Origin: JAXLWB01 sp046328715
Lineage (GTDB): Bacteria; Chloroflexota; Anaerolineae; Caldilineales; Caldilineaceae
Length of the DNA stretch: 64,000 bases
Assembly (NCBI GenBank): GCA_046328715.1
Contig: JAXLWB010000033.1
Span: 46,332 to 110,331, forward strand
Direction: 5' to 3'
In this document: positions 37,301-45,589 of the stretch, in pieces
How positions within the stretch are numbered: position 1 is the first letter of the stretch
Layout of the letters: the number at the start of each line of letters is the position of its first letter
Notes under the pieces: generated by a model
The model's database searches: none
Told to the model about the DNA's origin: nothing
What the model saw: only the letters and a program-made list of their open reading frames with translations
Program-made: the position numbers and the translations under genes

Positions 37301-37992
37301 CCATACCAATCGCGCAGGAGCAAGCGCAGGTCATTCGCAATCTGCTCCCGTTCGCGGGCGCGGTCTGCTTGCCGTTTCAGGTGGCCCAAGCGTGGACTCA
37401 ACTCAGCGACGATATCATGGACACGCGCCAGGTTTGTCTGTGTTGCTTCCAGGCGTTTGAGGGTGCTTTCACGTTTGATTTGATAATTGGTGATGCCGGC
37501 TGCTTCTTCAAAAAGCGTGCGGCGCTCTTCGGGGGTTAAACTGAGCACTTTGTCGATCAACCCCTGCCCGATGACAGCATAGGTGCGTTTGCCCAAGCCG
37601 GTCTGTGCCAGCAGTTCGGCGATATCACCTAACCGCACACGCTGACCGTTGACCAAATACTCATTCTCGCCATCGCGATAAGCACGACGGGTGATCTCTA
37701 CTTCACTAAAGTCGATTGGAATTTCGCCTTGCGAATTGTCGAGGAGAAGGCTTACTTCGGCCATGCCAAGCCGGGCTCGTTTGTCGCTGCCGGAAAAAAT
37801 GACGTCGGCGGTCTTTTTGGAGCGAAGCAAACTAAAGCTTTGCTCGCCCAAGCACCAACGTACTGCATCGACAATGTTGCTCTTGCCGCTGCCATTGGGA
37901 CCTACCACTGCGGTAACGCCTGGGTCAAAGATAAAATCGGTTCGGTTGGCAAAGGTTTTGAAGCCTTGAATGGTGACACGTTTGATCAGCAT
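34327..37992 (-). CDS. smc: chromosome segregation protein SMC
   Basis: This 1,221-residue protein has the N-terminal Walker A in VVGPNGSGKSNIVDAVRW. Two long Gln/Glu/Arg-rich coiled coils flank a hinge near 500-650 (GYASGVRSVLQ, GRGRATFLPLDRL). The C-terminal head carries the ABC signature LLSGGERALSACAL and Walker B FCVLDEVDAALDEANV. It is a full-length condensin ATPase that folds and separates chromosomes, usually with ScpA and ScpB, which are not in this window. I chose the ATG at 37,992 (MLIKRVTIQGFKTFA). The upstream frame to 38,055 lacks conservation. Confidence 0.97.
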   Translation of the reverse strand: MLIKRVTIQGFKTFANRTDFIFDPGVTAVVGPNGSGKSNIVDAVRWCLGEQSFSLLRSKKTADVIFSGSDKRARLGMAEVSLLLDNSQGEIPIDFSEVEITRRAYRDGENEYLVNGQRVRLGDIAELLAQTGLGKRTYAVIGQGLIDKVLSLTPEERRTLFEEAAGITNYQIKRESTLKRLEATQTNLARVHDIVAELSPRLGHLKRQADRAREREQIANDLRLLLRDWYGYRWHTAVAEMKLNQSDTSQFKEAVATRQQTLSEIGLRIEALRLQQSLLRSELGDLHRQSSALHRQAEGTGRELAVAQERLRQTQTRLEETQRELSPLQLQKETYSTRLEELKGSLAEAQQLHKERTEAVQRLQISLDRQQGERAKLQLAVDSARRVQNEIQQRLTDTQSRLNQLGEQRNLLQGDLQRQQQKLGQLAEEAARTQAILQAAEAALHQGETQVAQLQDELQKSQNDSKSLRSQLQEAEQQRQQADRELDRLQTRYDLLKRLQNEGAGYASGVRSVLQSGQAGILGTVASLLRVPTGLDKAIETALGGAFQNVVTAHWEAAQQAIEMLKRTGRGRATFLPLDRLHVPSKLEAPKREGVLGNAADLVQYDAAVAPAMEQLLNRVWITKDLPSARRVLDEWRDSLRPTVVTSEGEIIRPGGAVTGGSEGERRDESVFARERELRELPIQINGATKRLQQASTRSAEVNRQLAATQTASDSLQQRLGELLLQDRRQRQQVEEARRQVDRALQAQRFEQERASQLEQSVSVNENRQGELTRSLQELQNNLQQAAAQVSQAQAEAEVAGLDELLRQLADARANAGEALGYLRSQQSLHENQQRNLQSVGDQLIARQFHMTTLQGEIGELSQRIEGLTAQENELSRQIETLRQQIEPREQQLSSLEQQQAAEENAERSCQQVLRKEENALNNAQLHLQRGEDMIYQLRNEIEQDLGLVNLPESADMAYQPPLPWDTFVEQLPVLENIPDSLENEVRETRIRLGRLVNVNPDAPREYAEAAERYEFLRSQSADLEAAAGDMRKVISELDGLMKVELQRTYEVVSKQFVRFFQMLFNGGTAQLELTVPDDIMNSGVEIVARPPGKRPQSLALLSGGERALSACALIFAILYASPTPFCVLDEVDAALDEANVDRLRNAIDKLSEQTQFIVVTHNRRTLEGSNAIYGVTMGNDGVSRVISLKLEGDKIIHHNGNGAEQVDKGQIEAIEELVKM

Positions 37993-38065
37993 AGCGTCTG
38001 GATTATGCCACGAATAACCATGAAGGAACGAACTGTAAGGTGAATTGCTTCGCAAAAGCGGCTGC

Positions 38066-38205
38066 TAATAGACAAGGCAAAACAAAGATGCACAATGGTA
38101 GGGGCATCTGCTTGCCGGTGCCCTGATTGCATCACCGAGTGGGCAACCGCAAGGGTGTGCCCCTACGCATTGTGATCATGCAATGTCTATCTGCTTTGTC
38201 TGTAA
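38066..38205. repeat. MITE-like element with TAATAGACAA ends, copy 2
   Basis: The left end is TAATAGACAAGGCAAAA and the right end on the other strand TTACAGACAAAGCAG. The inside is a long imperfect palindrome built from GTAGGGGCA...GCCCCTAC with the words TTGCCGGTGCCC and GGGCAACCGCAAGGG. The same core, in the other orientation, occurs in the element at 44,977-45,093. Confidence 0.65.
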
Positions 38206-38326
38206 GTTGGGATCGGTACGCCGATCAAACGGAAATTTACAGGATGGTACGGATTAAAACTGGTAAAGAGATCCGCAAAACATCCGTATCATCTGCGCCA
38301 TCAGCGTACTGATCTGATCTGTTATC

Positions 38327-38358
38327 AAAAAAAAGAGACCAGCGAATTCGCTGGTCTC
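38327..38358 (-). terminator. intrinsic terminator of the cytochrome gene set
   Basis: A perfect palindrome with arm GAGACCAGCGAA is followed on the minus strand by eight T residues. It lies 22 nt after the cytochrome c stop. Confidence 0.9.
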
Positions 38359-38380
38359 CTGTAGACAACAGAAATTGCAA

Positions 38381-39244
38381 TTATGGCATCGTGCGGTTCG
38401 GGTCAAGCAGCCAGGCAACCAGGCTGTCGATCTCCTCTGCACTCATGCGTTCTGCGAAGTTCGGCGGCATTACACCGGCAGGGAAACCTTCCACTGTGAA
38501 GGCACTTGGATTGACAATGCTCTCGTGGACATAGTCGGTAGCGCTTACGCCCGGTTTGCGGGTCGCTGCTACTTCGGGCAGTTTACCCAAGTTGGGACCG
38601 GTCATTACTTGGGTGCTGTTGGGATCCACTACATGACAACCACCACAACCCATCGAGACGAAGAGTGCTTGGGGTGGTTGCGGGCCGGCTGGGGCAGCAG
38701 CAGCAGCAGCGGCTGCTGCATCCATCGTGCCCACAACAGTGGTCCAAGGATCTTCTGCATCGGTTTGTTGAATGGCCTGATCCTGCCAATTCAAAACGAA
38801 GTTGGTCACATAATCCACCTGATCATCACGCAAGGGGCCACCGAAGCGTACACCCCAGGTTGGCATGTTCTGAGCCCACTCTGGACGGCTCTTGACCGGG
38901 CGTCCACCTGCCACAGTGAGGCGGACATAGTTGCGCAAATTGCCTGCAAAACCAATCTCCGTCAGACGTTTCTCGAAGAAGTGTTTGCTGTTGAGTGGCG
39001 GCGCAACACCAATACCGCCTTTGCCTTCGGGTCCATGGCAGGTCTTACAGTTGTTGTTCCAAATTTCAGCACCTTTTTCGATGCTGCGGCCGTCCCAGTT
39101 TGCAGTTTGGGCAGCCATACGCGACTCTTCGATCAGTGACTGAAAACCGAGTGCCGCCAACGTGATGAGCAGACTGAGCGTGCCCACCAATACTTTTGCA
39201 ATCGGCGATTTGATGTAAAGAAAGCTGTACCACGGTTTATACAT
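38381..39244 (-). CDS. membrane-anchored di-haem cytochrome c
   Basis: The 287-residue protein has an N-terminal membrane anchor (about 16-36) and two class I cytochrome domains. The haem sites are NNCKTCHGPEG at about 65-75 and MGCGGCHVVDP near 205. Likely axial Met ligands lie in QNMPTWG and VMPPNFAERMSAEEI. An alanine tract encoded by a GCT/GCA run links the domains. It should carry electrons from the Rieske/cytochrome b module to an oxidase or other acceptor at the outer face of the membrane. ATG at 39,244 is preferred; GTG at 39,253 is also possible. It is last in the gene set and ends in a strong terminator. Confidence 0.92.
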   Translation of the reverse strand: MYKPWYSFLYIKSPIAKVLVGTLSLLITLAALGFQSLIEESRMAAQTANWDGRSIEKGAEIWNNNCKTCHGPEGKGGIGVAPPLNSKHFFEKRLTEIGFAGNLRNYVRLTVAGGRPVKSRPEWAQNMPTWGVRFGGPLRDDQVDYVTNFVLNWQDQAIQQTDAEDPWTTVVGTMDAAAAAAAAAPAGPQPPQALFVSMGCGGCHVVDPNSTQVMTGPNLGKLPEVAATRKPGVSATDYVHESIVNPSAFTVEGFPAGVMPPNFAERMSAEEIDSLVAWLLDPNRTMP

Positions 39245-39376
39245 GCGATTCACCTTATGTCAAACCTGTTGAATCAGGGTTAGAGGTATCTCGAGTTAAA
39301 CGAAGCTCTGAATGAGAACCGCTCTTTCCCAACTTATTTTCGGGAAGCGAAAGTCGGTTCTCATTGCGGCTACAGT

Positions 39377-41119
39377 TTAGCTGTCTCGACTGGCAAAACA
39401 CTGCTCAGTCGACTGACCATCAGGGCGGCTGAAATAGCAATGCATTGCCTTCTGGAAGATATCAGGAATGTTGGCCCGCCAACCGTACTGTTCCCAGTAA
39501 AGTGAATCTTCATGAATGAAGAACGCTCGTTCGTACTTCTGGGGATTCCCTTCATGGTCAACCCAGAAGATGCGCCAGTTGACCCGCCGCAGATGACTCT
39601 GCTCTTGGGTGATCGCTAATACGGCGTAGGCGTTATTGAAATCCTGTTTTTCAGCGTCGAAGTTCTCAGTCGATTTCTTCAACTCTTCGTAGAGCTCCGA
39701 GAATTTGGGATCATTGAGTGCAGCAACATCTTCTTCATAGAGAAGAGTTACGCCATTCAGGTCGGGATTTGGATCGCTCGCATCTAGCTCTTTGCTGCGT
39801 GTAGTAAAGTCGCCAACAGGCAGATGTTTATAGCCGATTTCACGTACCAAGCCAGCACCCTCTTCGGGCATCAACTCCTGGATGATTTCGATCTGGGCTG
39901 AACCCTGCACCGCATAGTACGGTGTACCCATCCAACTCCAGATGATCATCACGATGCCAGCCACGATGCCGCTGACAATTGCCACTCGCCGATCCTTGCC
40001 ACGGCGGCTGGGGTTCGGATCGAGATACGGAATCAGCATCAGGAGTACCAGCAGCACCCCTGGCAAGATCACACCAGCGATCATCTTGTCTGCGATCTTC
40101 AGCAAGCCTTGTAACCAGTAGAAGTACCAGGGGGCTACCGTATGCAACGGGGTCGAACCAGGATTGGCAATCGACTCCAAAGGTGCCTGGAAGAAGAAGA
40201 TCGAGAGAACTACGAGCAATGCCGTAAAGCCGATCAGGAACATCGACTCATCGAGCATGACATCGGGCAGGAAGTAGACACGTTTGTCGGCTGGTACCTT
40301 GTTGGCGGTATCCTGGCCCACCTCTTCCTCGTTGGCTGGCAAGCTGATGCCGTAGTGCACTACCTTGTAGTAATGGACAAAAAAGAACAAGAAGAGCAAC
40401 AAAGGCAAGAACAGCACATGCAAGAGATAGAAGCGCAGCAGCCCGTTCGCTCCGATTTCGGGAGCGCCGCGGGCCAGCAAGTTGACCGTTGCTCCAACCA
40501 CCTGCGGTGGCACTGCATCAGCCATCGAGGTGCCGATCGTCACAGCCCAGAAGGCTAGCTGATCCCAGGGCAGTAGATAGCCGGAAAAGCTTAGGAAGAG
40601 CGTCATCACCAGCAGCAACACGCCTGTAAACCAGGTAAACTGCCGTGGTGCTTTATAGCTGCCAGTGAGATAACACCTCACCATGTGCGCCGTCACCATC
40701 ACCACCATCAGCTCGGCTCCCAAGCGATGCATGTCGCGCATGAATTGGCCAAAGGGAACGTTGCTCAACAACTGGATCATGTCAGTATACGCACGGTCTG
40801 GAGAGGGCGCATACCAAATCATCAGGATCAAGCCAGTGATCGTCTCAAAGAAGAAGAGATAGGTTGAGAGCAACCCCAGGCGGAAGGTGTGCGTAAAGCG
40901 AGTGACACTCTCATGATAGTAGGTCGGCTTGATGTGAAGCAAAAATGTATCAGAGTGTGGCTTCAGACGCGGATTTGGGCGTCCTGGTGGCTCACCACGC
41001 AACATGCGGCGAAACTCGGCCGGACTAATTCCAGCCGTAATTCTGGTAAAGGTATCGTCGGCGACGTCCAAGACAGTTTGGACGAAGCCTTTCTTTTCAA
41101 TTTCGGGTTGTGCTGCCAT
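39377..41119 (-). CDS. cytochrome b of a bc-type menaquinol oxidoreductase, with soluble C-terminal extension
   Basis: This 580-residue protein has about eight membrane helices. The b-haem histidines lie in FMRDMHRLGAELMVVMVTAH and in FYLLHVLFLPLLLFLFFFVH. The Qo-site segment is VAPWYFYW, where the usual PEWY Glu is replaced, as in several menaquinol-using complexes. The protein is longer than mitochondrial-type cytochrome b because of a polar tail of about 150 residues after the last helix. The tail's function is unknown. ATG at 41,119 has GGGAG at proper spacing, and ATG at 41,125 is too close to it. It lies between the Rieske and cytochrome c genes. Confidence 0.93.
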   Translation of the reverse strand: MAAQPEIEKKGFVQTVLDVADDTFTRITAGISPAEFRRMLRGEPPGRPNPRLKPHSDTFLLHIKPTYYHESVTRFTHTFRLGLLSTYLFFFETITGLILMIWYAPSPDRAYTDMIQLLSNVPFGQFMRDMHRLGAELMVVMVTAHMVRCYLTGSYKAPRQFTWFTGVLLLVMTLFLSFSGYLLPWDQLAFWAVTIGTSMADAVPPQVVGATVNLLARGAPEIGANGLLRFYLLHVLFLPLLLFLFFFVHYYKVVHYGISLPANEEEVGQDTANKVPADKRVYFLPDVMLDESMFLIGFTALLVVLSIFFFQAPLESIANPGSTPLHTVAPWYFYWLQGLLKIADKMIAGVILPGVLLVLLMLIPYLDPNPSRRGKDRRVAIVSGIVAGIVMIIWSWMGTPYYAVQGSAQIEIIQELMPEEGAGLVREIGYKHLPVGDFTTRSKELDASDPNPDLNGVTLLYEEDVAALNDPKFSELYEELKKSTENFDAEKQDFNNAYAVLAITQEQSHLRRVNWRIFWVDHEGNPQKYERAFFIHEDSLYWEQYGWRANIPDIFQKAMHCYFSRPDGQSTEQCFASRDS

Positions 41120-41203
41120 GTGCATCTCCCACTATTTGACCCACGCCTTATTCAATAAGGCAATAAAAGGGATAAATTGTCTTGCATCAAACGCTTGTAG
41201 AAC

Positions 41204-41905
41204 CTAGACCGTACCGATTGGCGCACCTTTGGCTGGTGAATCGCCGCTTGGGTCTCCCTTTTGCTTCTTACCTGTGTCCACGGTAATTTGCCCATTTTGT
41301 TCGGTGACCGCAAAGTAATCAAGCGAACGTGGTGCAGGTCCTTCAATATAGAAGCCGTCGTGACTGAACTTCGACCCGTGGCAGGGACATTCAAAGCGAT
41401 GGTTAGTATCTGACCACTTGTACAAGCAACCCAGATGTGTGCAAACCATGTAAATGGCCTTTGGTTTGCCTTCAGTCGTGGTTACCATCCAGAACCGTCC
41501 ATCAGAATCGCCCTTGGGTGCCTTGGTGACATCCCCAAAGTCGGCCTGGGTTTTGGTGAACTTACCACCGAATTGGCCCGCCTTGAAGCGCGGATAGAGA
41601 AACTCGAACATGGCAAACCCAGAGACACCAGTGACAACCAGTAGCGCGCCAACCCAGGTGTAGGTGAGAAACTCACGCCGGTTCATCTGGCGACGGGCAA
41701 TTTCTTCTGGGGTAAGCTCAGGTACGATGACCGCTTCTGCAGCAGGTGCGACGGCTGGCGACGAACCATTGTACGAAGGAGCATGTCCGTTTGTGTGAGC
41801 GGTGTCAACGGATGCTTCTAGCGCTTCGGCTGCTGAATTGGCAATTGCTTCTGCTTCAGTTACTACATCTTCTGCATGAGCATGTTCAACAACACTTTCA
41901 GCCAT
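41204..41905 (-). CDS. Rieske [2Fe-2S] protein of the bc-type complex
   Basis: The 233-residue protein has a Rieske cluster formed by VCTHLGCLYKW and CPCHGSKFSHDG, the two Cys-His pairs that bind the [2Fe-2S] centre. Before it is MNRREFLTYTWVGALLVVTG, a twin-arginine-like signal anchor that would export the folded domain. About 70 N-terminal residues are rich in Ala and Glu and precede the anchor, an uncommon position. It passes electrons from menaquinol to the cytochrome c. It is the first gene of the three-gene set. Confidence 0.94.
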   Translation of the reverse strand: MAESVVEHAHAEDVVTEAEAIANSAAEALEASVDTAHTNGHAPSYNGSSPAVAPAAEAVIVPELTPEEIARRQMNRREFLTYTWVGALLVVTGVSGFAMFEFLYPRFKAGQFGGKFTKTQADFGDVTKAPKGDSDGRFWMVTTTEGKPKAIYMVCTHLGCLYKWSDTNHRFECPCHGSKFSHDGFYIEGPAPRSLDYFAVTEQNGQITVDTGKKQKGDPSGDSPAKGAPIGTV

Positions 41906-42226
41906 TGGAATTAGATTCCCTCCTGAATATCGCCTCGCTATGTCAATCCTGCTCTGTCAATAGAAAAATTAACAAGCAGATACAGGATGGTGAGATGAAT
42001 GGAAATGGTTGGTTACTCTGAATAATCTCGGCAAATATAGCACGTACGTACTAGATTGTCAAAATTATCACAAACGACCGACTTTTGAACTTCACAACTT
42101 TTTCATAAGCGTTGCTATTGTACCAAATTTCACAATTACATCAAATCTTGCATGTGATTTAAGAAGAAATGCAAGGTGCAAGCTGCAAGGGAAAATACAA
42201 TCTACAGCTTGCTTTATATTAACTCA
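41906..42226. other. intergenic region upstream of the Rieske operon
   Basis: These 320 AT-rich bases lie between the valS stop and the Rieske start. No gene, terminator or clear promoter pair is visible. A promoter for the Rieske operon is expected here. Confidence 0.3.
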
Positions 42227-44959
42227 TCACATCAGCTCATTCAGTCGCTCTTGTAACTGTTGGCGCTTGCTTTGAAACTCAACTAATTTGGCACGTTCGC
42301 GCTCAATCACCTCTGGTTTTGCCTTGTCGGTAAAGGAACTGTTGCTCAACAGCCCAGTGATGCGTTGCGCCTGTTTGTCGAGGTTTTCGATCTCTTTTTG
42401 GAGTCGCTGCATCTCTGCATTCAGGTCAACCATGCCGGCCAACGGTAGATAGACAGTCGTGCCGCCCACCGCCAGCGTGATTGCCTGTGCAGGTGCGCTC
42501 AATTCTGCTGCGATCTGCAAGTTGGCTCGATCCAGGCGGGCGAGGGTAGCCAGAATGTTGGCCGCAGGCGCAATCTGCGCTGCATACTCGTTGGCGCTGA
42601 TCTGGGTGGCGATTCGTTTCCCTGGCTCCACATTGTATTCGGCGCGTGCATTGCGAATCGCTCGCACGATCTCTTGAATGCGGCCAAAGCTTTCGTCTGC
42701 CTGGGTATCGCTCAGACTGCTGGGCTTGGGCCAACTTCGTGTAATCAGTGCCCGTGTTGGATCCTGCAAGTTGCCGCCAATACTGGGCAGGTTCTGCCAG
42801 ATCGCTTCGGTGACCATCGGCATGAAGGGGTGCAACAAGCGCAGGCTCTGTTCCAGCACGTAGCCAAGCACCTGTCGCGCCGCGTTTGCCTGTTGCTGAC
42901 TGCCTTCGTTGAGTGCCACCTTGGCCGCTTCAATGTACCAGTCACAATAGTCGCCCCAGACAAAGTCATAGATCTGGCGTCCAGCTTCGCCCAATTGCCA
43001 ATTCTCGATCAGACGCGTCACGTCGGTGGCCAGGGCTTCGTAGCGACTCAGAATCCAATGATCGGCGAGTGAGAGATCGGTTGTATCTGGCAGCGAATAG
43101 GTCAATTGCGAATTCGTTGTGCCACTTGTCACCTGCAACTCGCTACTCTCCAGATTCATGATTACAAAGCGGGCGGCATTCCATAGTTTGTTGGCAAAGT
43201 TGCGATTTGCTTCAAGACGGGTCACCGCCAGCTTCACATCATTGCCAGGGGTGCCGCCGGTAAGCAACGTAAAGCGCAGGGCGTCGGCTCCATAGTCCTT
43301 GATTAGGTCAAGCGGGTCGGGCGCATTGCCCAGACTCTTACTCATCTTACGTCCTTGCTCATCTCGGACCAGCCCATGCAGATAGACCACGCTAAAGGGC
43401 ACTTCGCCCGTAAATTTGAGGCCCATCACGATCATACGGGCGACCCAAAAGAAGATAATGTCGTAACCTGTCTCCAACACGGTTGTCGGATAGTAGGTTG
43501 CTAGATCGGCAGTCTGCTCTGGCCAGCCCAAGGTGCTGAAGGGCCACAACCCGCTGCTAAACCAGGTGTCGAGCACATCTTCATCCTGGCGTAGTGTCAT
43601 TTCCCCCTGATAGTGAGCGTTCGCTTTGGCCTGCGCCTCGGCAGCGTTGCGTGCGGCAAAAATTTTGCCATCCGGTCCATACCAAATCGGGACACGATGG
43701 CCCCACCACAATTGGCGACTGATACACCAATCGCGGATGTTCTCCATCCAGTGGAAGTAGACCTTCTCAAAGCGCTCAGGCACGATCTGGATGCGACCGT
43801 CTTTGACAGCGGCAATCGCCGGCTCGGCCAGGGGCTGCATCTTTACCCACCACTGTTCGGAAAGCAATGGCTCCACGATGGTATTGCAGCGTTCGCAGTG
43901 TCCTACTTGGTGCGTTCGATCTTCCACCTTTACTGTGAGCCCAGCAGCTTCCATGTCCGCCCACAGCTTCTTGCGCGCCACAAAACGATCCAACCCAGCG
44001 TAAGGGCCAGCGTTCTCATTCATCTGCGCCGTTGTTGTCATCACATTGATCATTTGCAGATGATGACGTAAGCTGATCTCATAGTCATTCGGGTCGTGAC
44101 CAGGTGTCACCTTGAGCGCACCGGTACCAAACTCCATCTCCACGTAGGAATCGGCGATCACAGGAATCTCGCGTCCGAGGATCGGCACAAGTGCGGTTCG
44201 TCCGATCAGGTGTTTGTAGCGCTCGTCATCCGGGTGGACCGCCACGGCAGTATCGCCGAGGATCGTCTCGGGACGGGTCGTGCTTACCTCCAAGTATTCA
44301 CCTTGGTCGCCTTTAAGCGGATAGCGGAAGGTGTAGAACTTGCCGTTCTCTTCCTCGTACACCACTTCGAGGTCGCTGATAGCGCTTTCACAGCGCGGGC
44401 ACCAGTTGACCAGGCGCAACCCTTTGTAGATGAGTCCTTCTTCGTATAGACGCAAGAAGGCTTCAATCACTGCCGCACTCAACCCTTCGTCGAGGGTAAA
44501 TCGTTCGCGTAGCCAATCACAGGAGATCCCCATCCGTTTTTGCTGTGCCGTGATGGTGCCGTGATACTCTGCTTTCCAATCCCACACCTCGGCAACAAAT
44601 TTTTCACGACCCAAATCTTGGCGACGGATGCCCTGCTTGGCGAGCTGCTTTTCCACCACATTCTGCGTGGCAATGCCAGCGTGATCGGTTCCGGGCACCC
44701 ACAGGGAAGGGCGACCCTTCATGCGGTTGTAGCGAATCAACATATCCTCGATGCTGCTGGTGATGGCATGACCGAGGTGCAATTTGCCCGTCACATTGGG
44801 TGGGGGCATCGAGATCACAAAGGGCTTGGCTGTCGGATCGGCTAGACCACTGGCAAGCTGTTCCTCGGGACGGAAGTGCCCGTTCTTCTCCCACCATTCA
44901 TACAGCGGTTCTTCAAACTCTAGATGATTGTATGCCTTTGGCATGGTTGTTTCGCTCAT
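42227..44959 (-). CDS. valS: valyl-tRNA synthetase
   Basis: This 910-residue class I synthetase carries PPPNVTGKLHLGHA (HIGH motif), WVPGTDHAGIATQ, an editing domain with TTRPETILGDTAVAVHP, and MSKSLGNAPDP (KMSKS). Its C-terminal coiled coil is typical of ValS. It charges tRNA-Val and edits threonine. I set the start at 44,959, which has GGAGG 5 nt upstream. A longer frame to 45,169 would run through a repeat element and leader. A T-box leader upstream controls it by sensing uncharged tRNA. Confidence 0.97.
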   Translation of the reverse strand: MSETTMPKAYNHLEFEEPLYEWWEKNGHFRPEEQLASGLADPTAKPFVISMPPPNVTGKLHLGHAITSSIEDMLIRYNRMKGRPSLWVPGTDHAGIATQNVVEKQLAKQGIRRQDLGREKFVAEVWDWKAEYHGTITAQQKRMGISCDWLRERFTLDEGLSAAVIEAFLRLYEEGLIYKGLRLVNWCPRCESAISDLEVVYEEENGKFYTFRYPLKGDQGEYLEVSTTRPETILGDTAVAVHPDDERYKHLIGRTALVPILGREIPVIADSYVEMEFGTGALKVTPGHDPNDYEISLRHHLQMINVMTTTAQMNENAGPYAGLDRFVARKKLWADMEAAGLTVKVEDRTHQVGHCERCNTIVEPLLSEQWWVKMQPLAEPAIAAVKDGRIQIVPERFEKVYFHWMENIRDWCISRQLWWGHRVPIWYGPDGKIFAARNAAEAQAKANAHYQGEMTLRQDEDVLDTWFSSGLWPFSTLGWPEQTADLATYYPTTVLETGYDIIFFWVARMIVMGLKFTGEVPFSVVYLHGLVRDEQGRKMSKSLGNAPDPLDLIKDYGADALRFTLLTGGTPGNDVKLAVTRLEANRNFANKLWNAARFVIMNLESSELQVTSGTTNSQLTYSLPDTTDLSLADHWILSRYEALATDVTRLIENWQLGEAGRQIYDFVWGDYCDWYIEAAKVALNEGSQQQANAARQVLGYVLEQSLRLLHPFMPMVTEAIWQNLPSIGGNLQDPTRALITRSWPKPSSLSDTQADESFGRIQEIVRAIRNARAEYNVEPGKRIATQISANEYAAQIAPAANILATLARLDRANLQIAAELSAPAQAITLAVGGTTVYLPLAGMVDLNAEMQRLQKEIENLDKQAQRITGLLSNSSFTDKAKPEVIERERAKLVEFQSKRQQLQERLNELM

Positions 44960-44976
44960 GAATCCTCCATAACTAT

Positions 44977-45093
44977 TAATAGACAACGCAGATAAACATG
45001 GCACTTTGTAGGGGCGTACCCTTGCGGTCGCCCTTGGGCACCGGCAAGCGGATGCCCCTACAAATGTGTCACCTCTATTTGCGTTGTCTATAA
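44977..45093. repeat. MITE-like element with TAATAGACAACGCA ends, copy 3, in the valS leader
   Basis: The left end is TAATAGACAACGCA and the right end on the other strand TTATAGACAACGCAAAT. The core is GTAGGGGCGTACCC...GGATGCCCCTAC, homologous to the core at 38,098-38,165 in reverse. It sits between the T-box terminator and the valS start codon, so it must be transcribed as part of the valS leader. Confidence 0.65.
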
Positions 45094-45106
45094 GCACTGG
45101 TAAATA

Positions 45107-45163
45107 TCTTCCGGGAAGGCTTTTGCTAAGGGAAACCTGTAACAACGTACCCTTCCCGGAAGA
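45107..45163 (-). repeat. inverted repeat in the valS leader
   Basis: Perfect 13-nt arms (TCTTCCGGGAAGG and its complement) are separated by 31 nt. The repeat lies downstream of the T-box terminator and may shape the 5' untranslated region. Confidence 0.5.
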
Positions 45164-45194
45164 AGACACCTTGAGTCGCTAAATCTCCAGGAAA

Positions 45195-45492
45195 TAAAAA
45201 AAAGCTACTTCATCTCAAGGACGAAGTAGCTCGTGGTGCCACCTTGGTTTATCTGTTTTTGGGCATATGCGATAGATAGCCATGCCAAAACAGAACTCTC
45301 TGCGATAACGGGCGTTCCCGAGGCAAGCTATTCATTAACAATTAACCATTCAGTGTTAACCATTAACCATTCACTAGCCCAACTTCCCGGCGACTTTCTT
45401 TGCTGCGCTGACAAACAAGGCTCTCACCCGGTGACCTCGTCTCTCTGCTGTCCGCTGGCAAATACTCCTCCGGTGCGACGTTTTTGAGATTT
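45195..45492 (-). ncRNA. T-box leader of valS
   Basis: On the minus strand the leader contains an AGTA/AGAGA-type stem I region (GGAGGAGTATTTGCC, GCAGAGAGACGAGG, GGTGAGAGCC). It ends with the T-box core AAGGTGGCACCACG (about 45,245-45,232). A terminator stem (AGCTACTT pairing with AAGTAGCT) and eight T residues follow, to about 45,196. A GTC followed by A at 45,412-45,410 is a candidate valine specifier. The bulge reads TGGC, predicting a G discriminator base in the sensed tRNA. A tandem GGTTAATG-type repeat is inserted between stem I and the antiterminator. Binding of uncharged tRNA-Val should prevent termination and raise valS expression. Confidence 0.85.
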
Positions 45493-45498
45493 GTCTAT

Positions 45499-45527
45499 AG
45501 AATACCTGAGTGCGTGTTGGGTGTCAA
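45499..45527 (-). promoter_or_regulatory. sigma-70-type promoter of valS
   Basis: TTGACA (45,527-45,522) and TATTCT (45,504-45,499) on the minus strand are spaced exactly 17 nt. The start of transcription would be near 45,492, just before stem I of the T-box. Confidence 0.75.
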
Positions 45528-45589
45528 ATAATGGGTCCGGCACTTTTTCTTGCCTCGTTCTTTGTCGGGCAGAATGTACCGGTCCCATT

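Noticed and set aside
38066..38205. Palindromic repeat considered as a CRISPR or attachment site
   Set aside because: There are no regularly spaced direct repeats with unique spacers and no cas or integrase gene. The terminal repeats fit a MITE-like element better.
44960..45169. Longer N-terminus for valyl-tRNA synthetase
   Set aside because: The extra 70 residues translate a MITE-like element and the leader. The ATG at 44,959 has a strong ribosome site and the family start.
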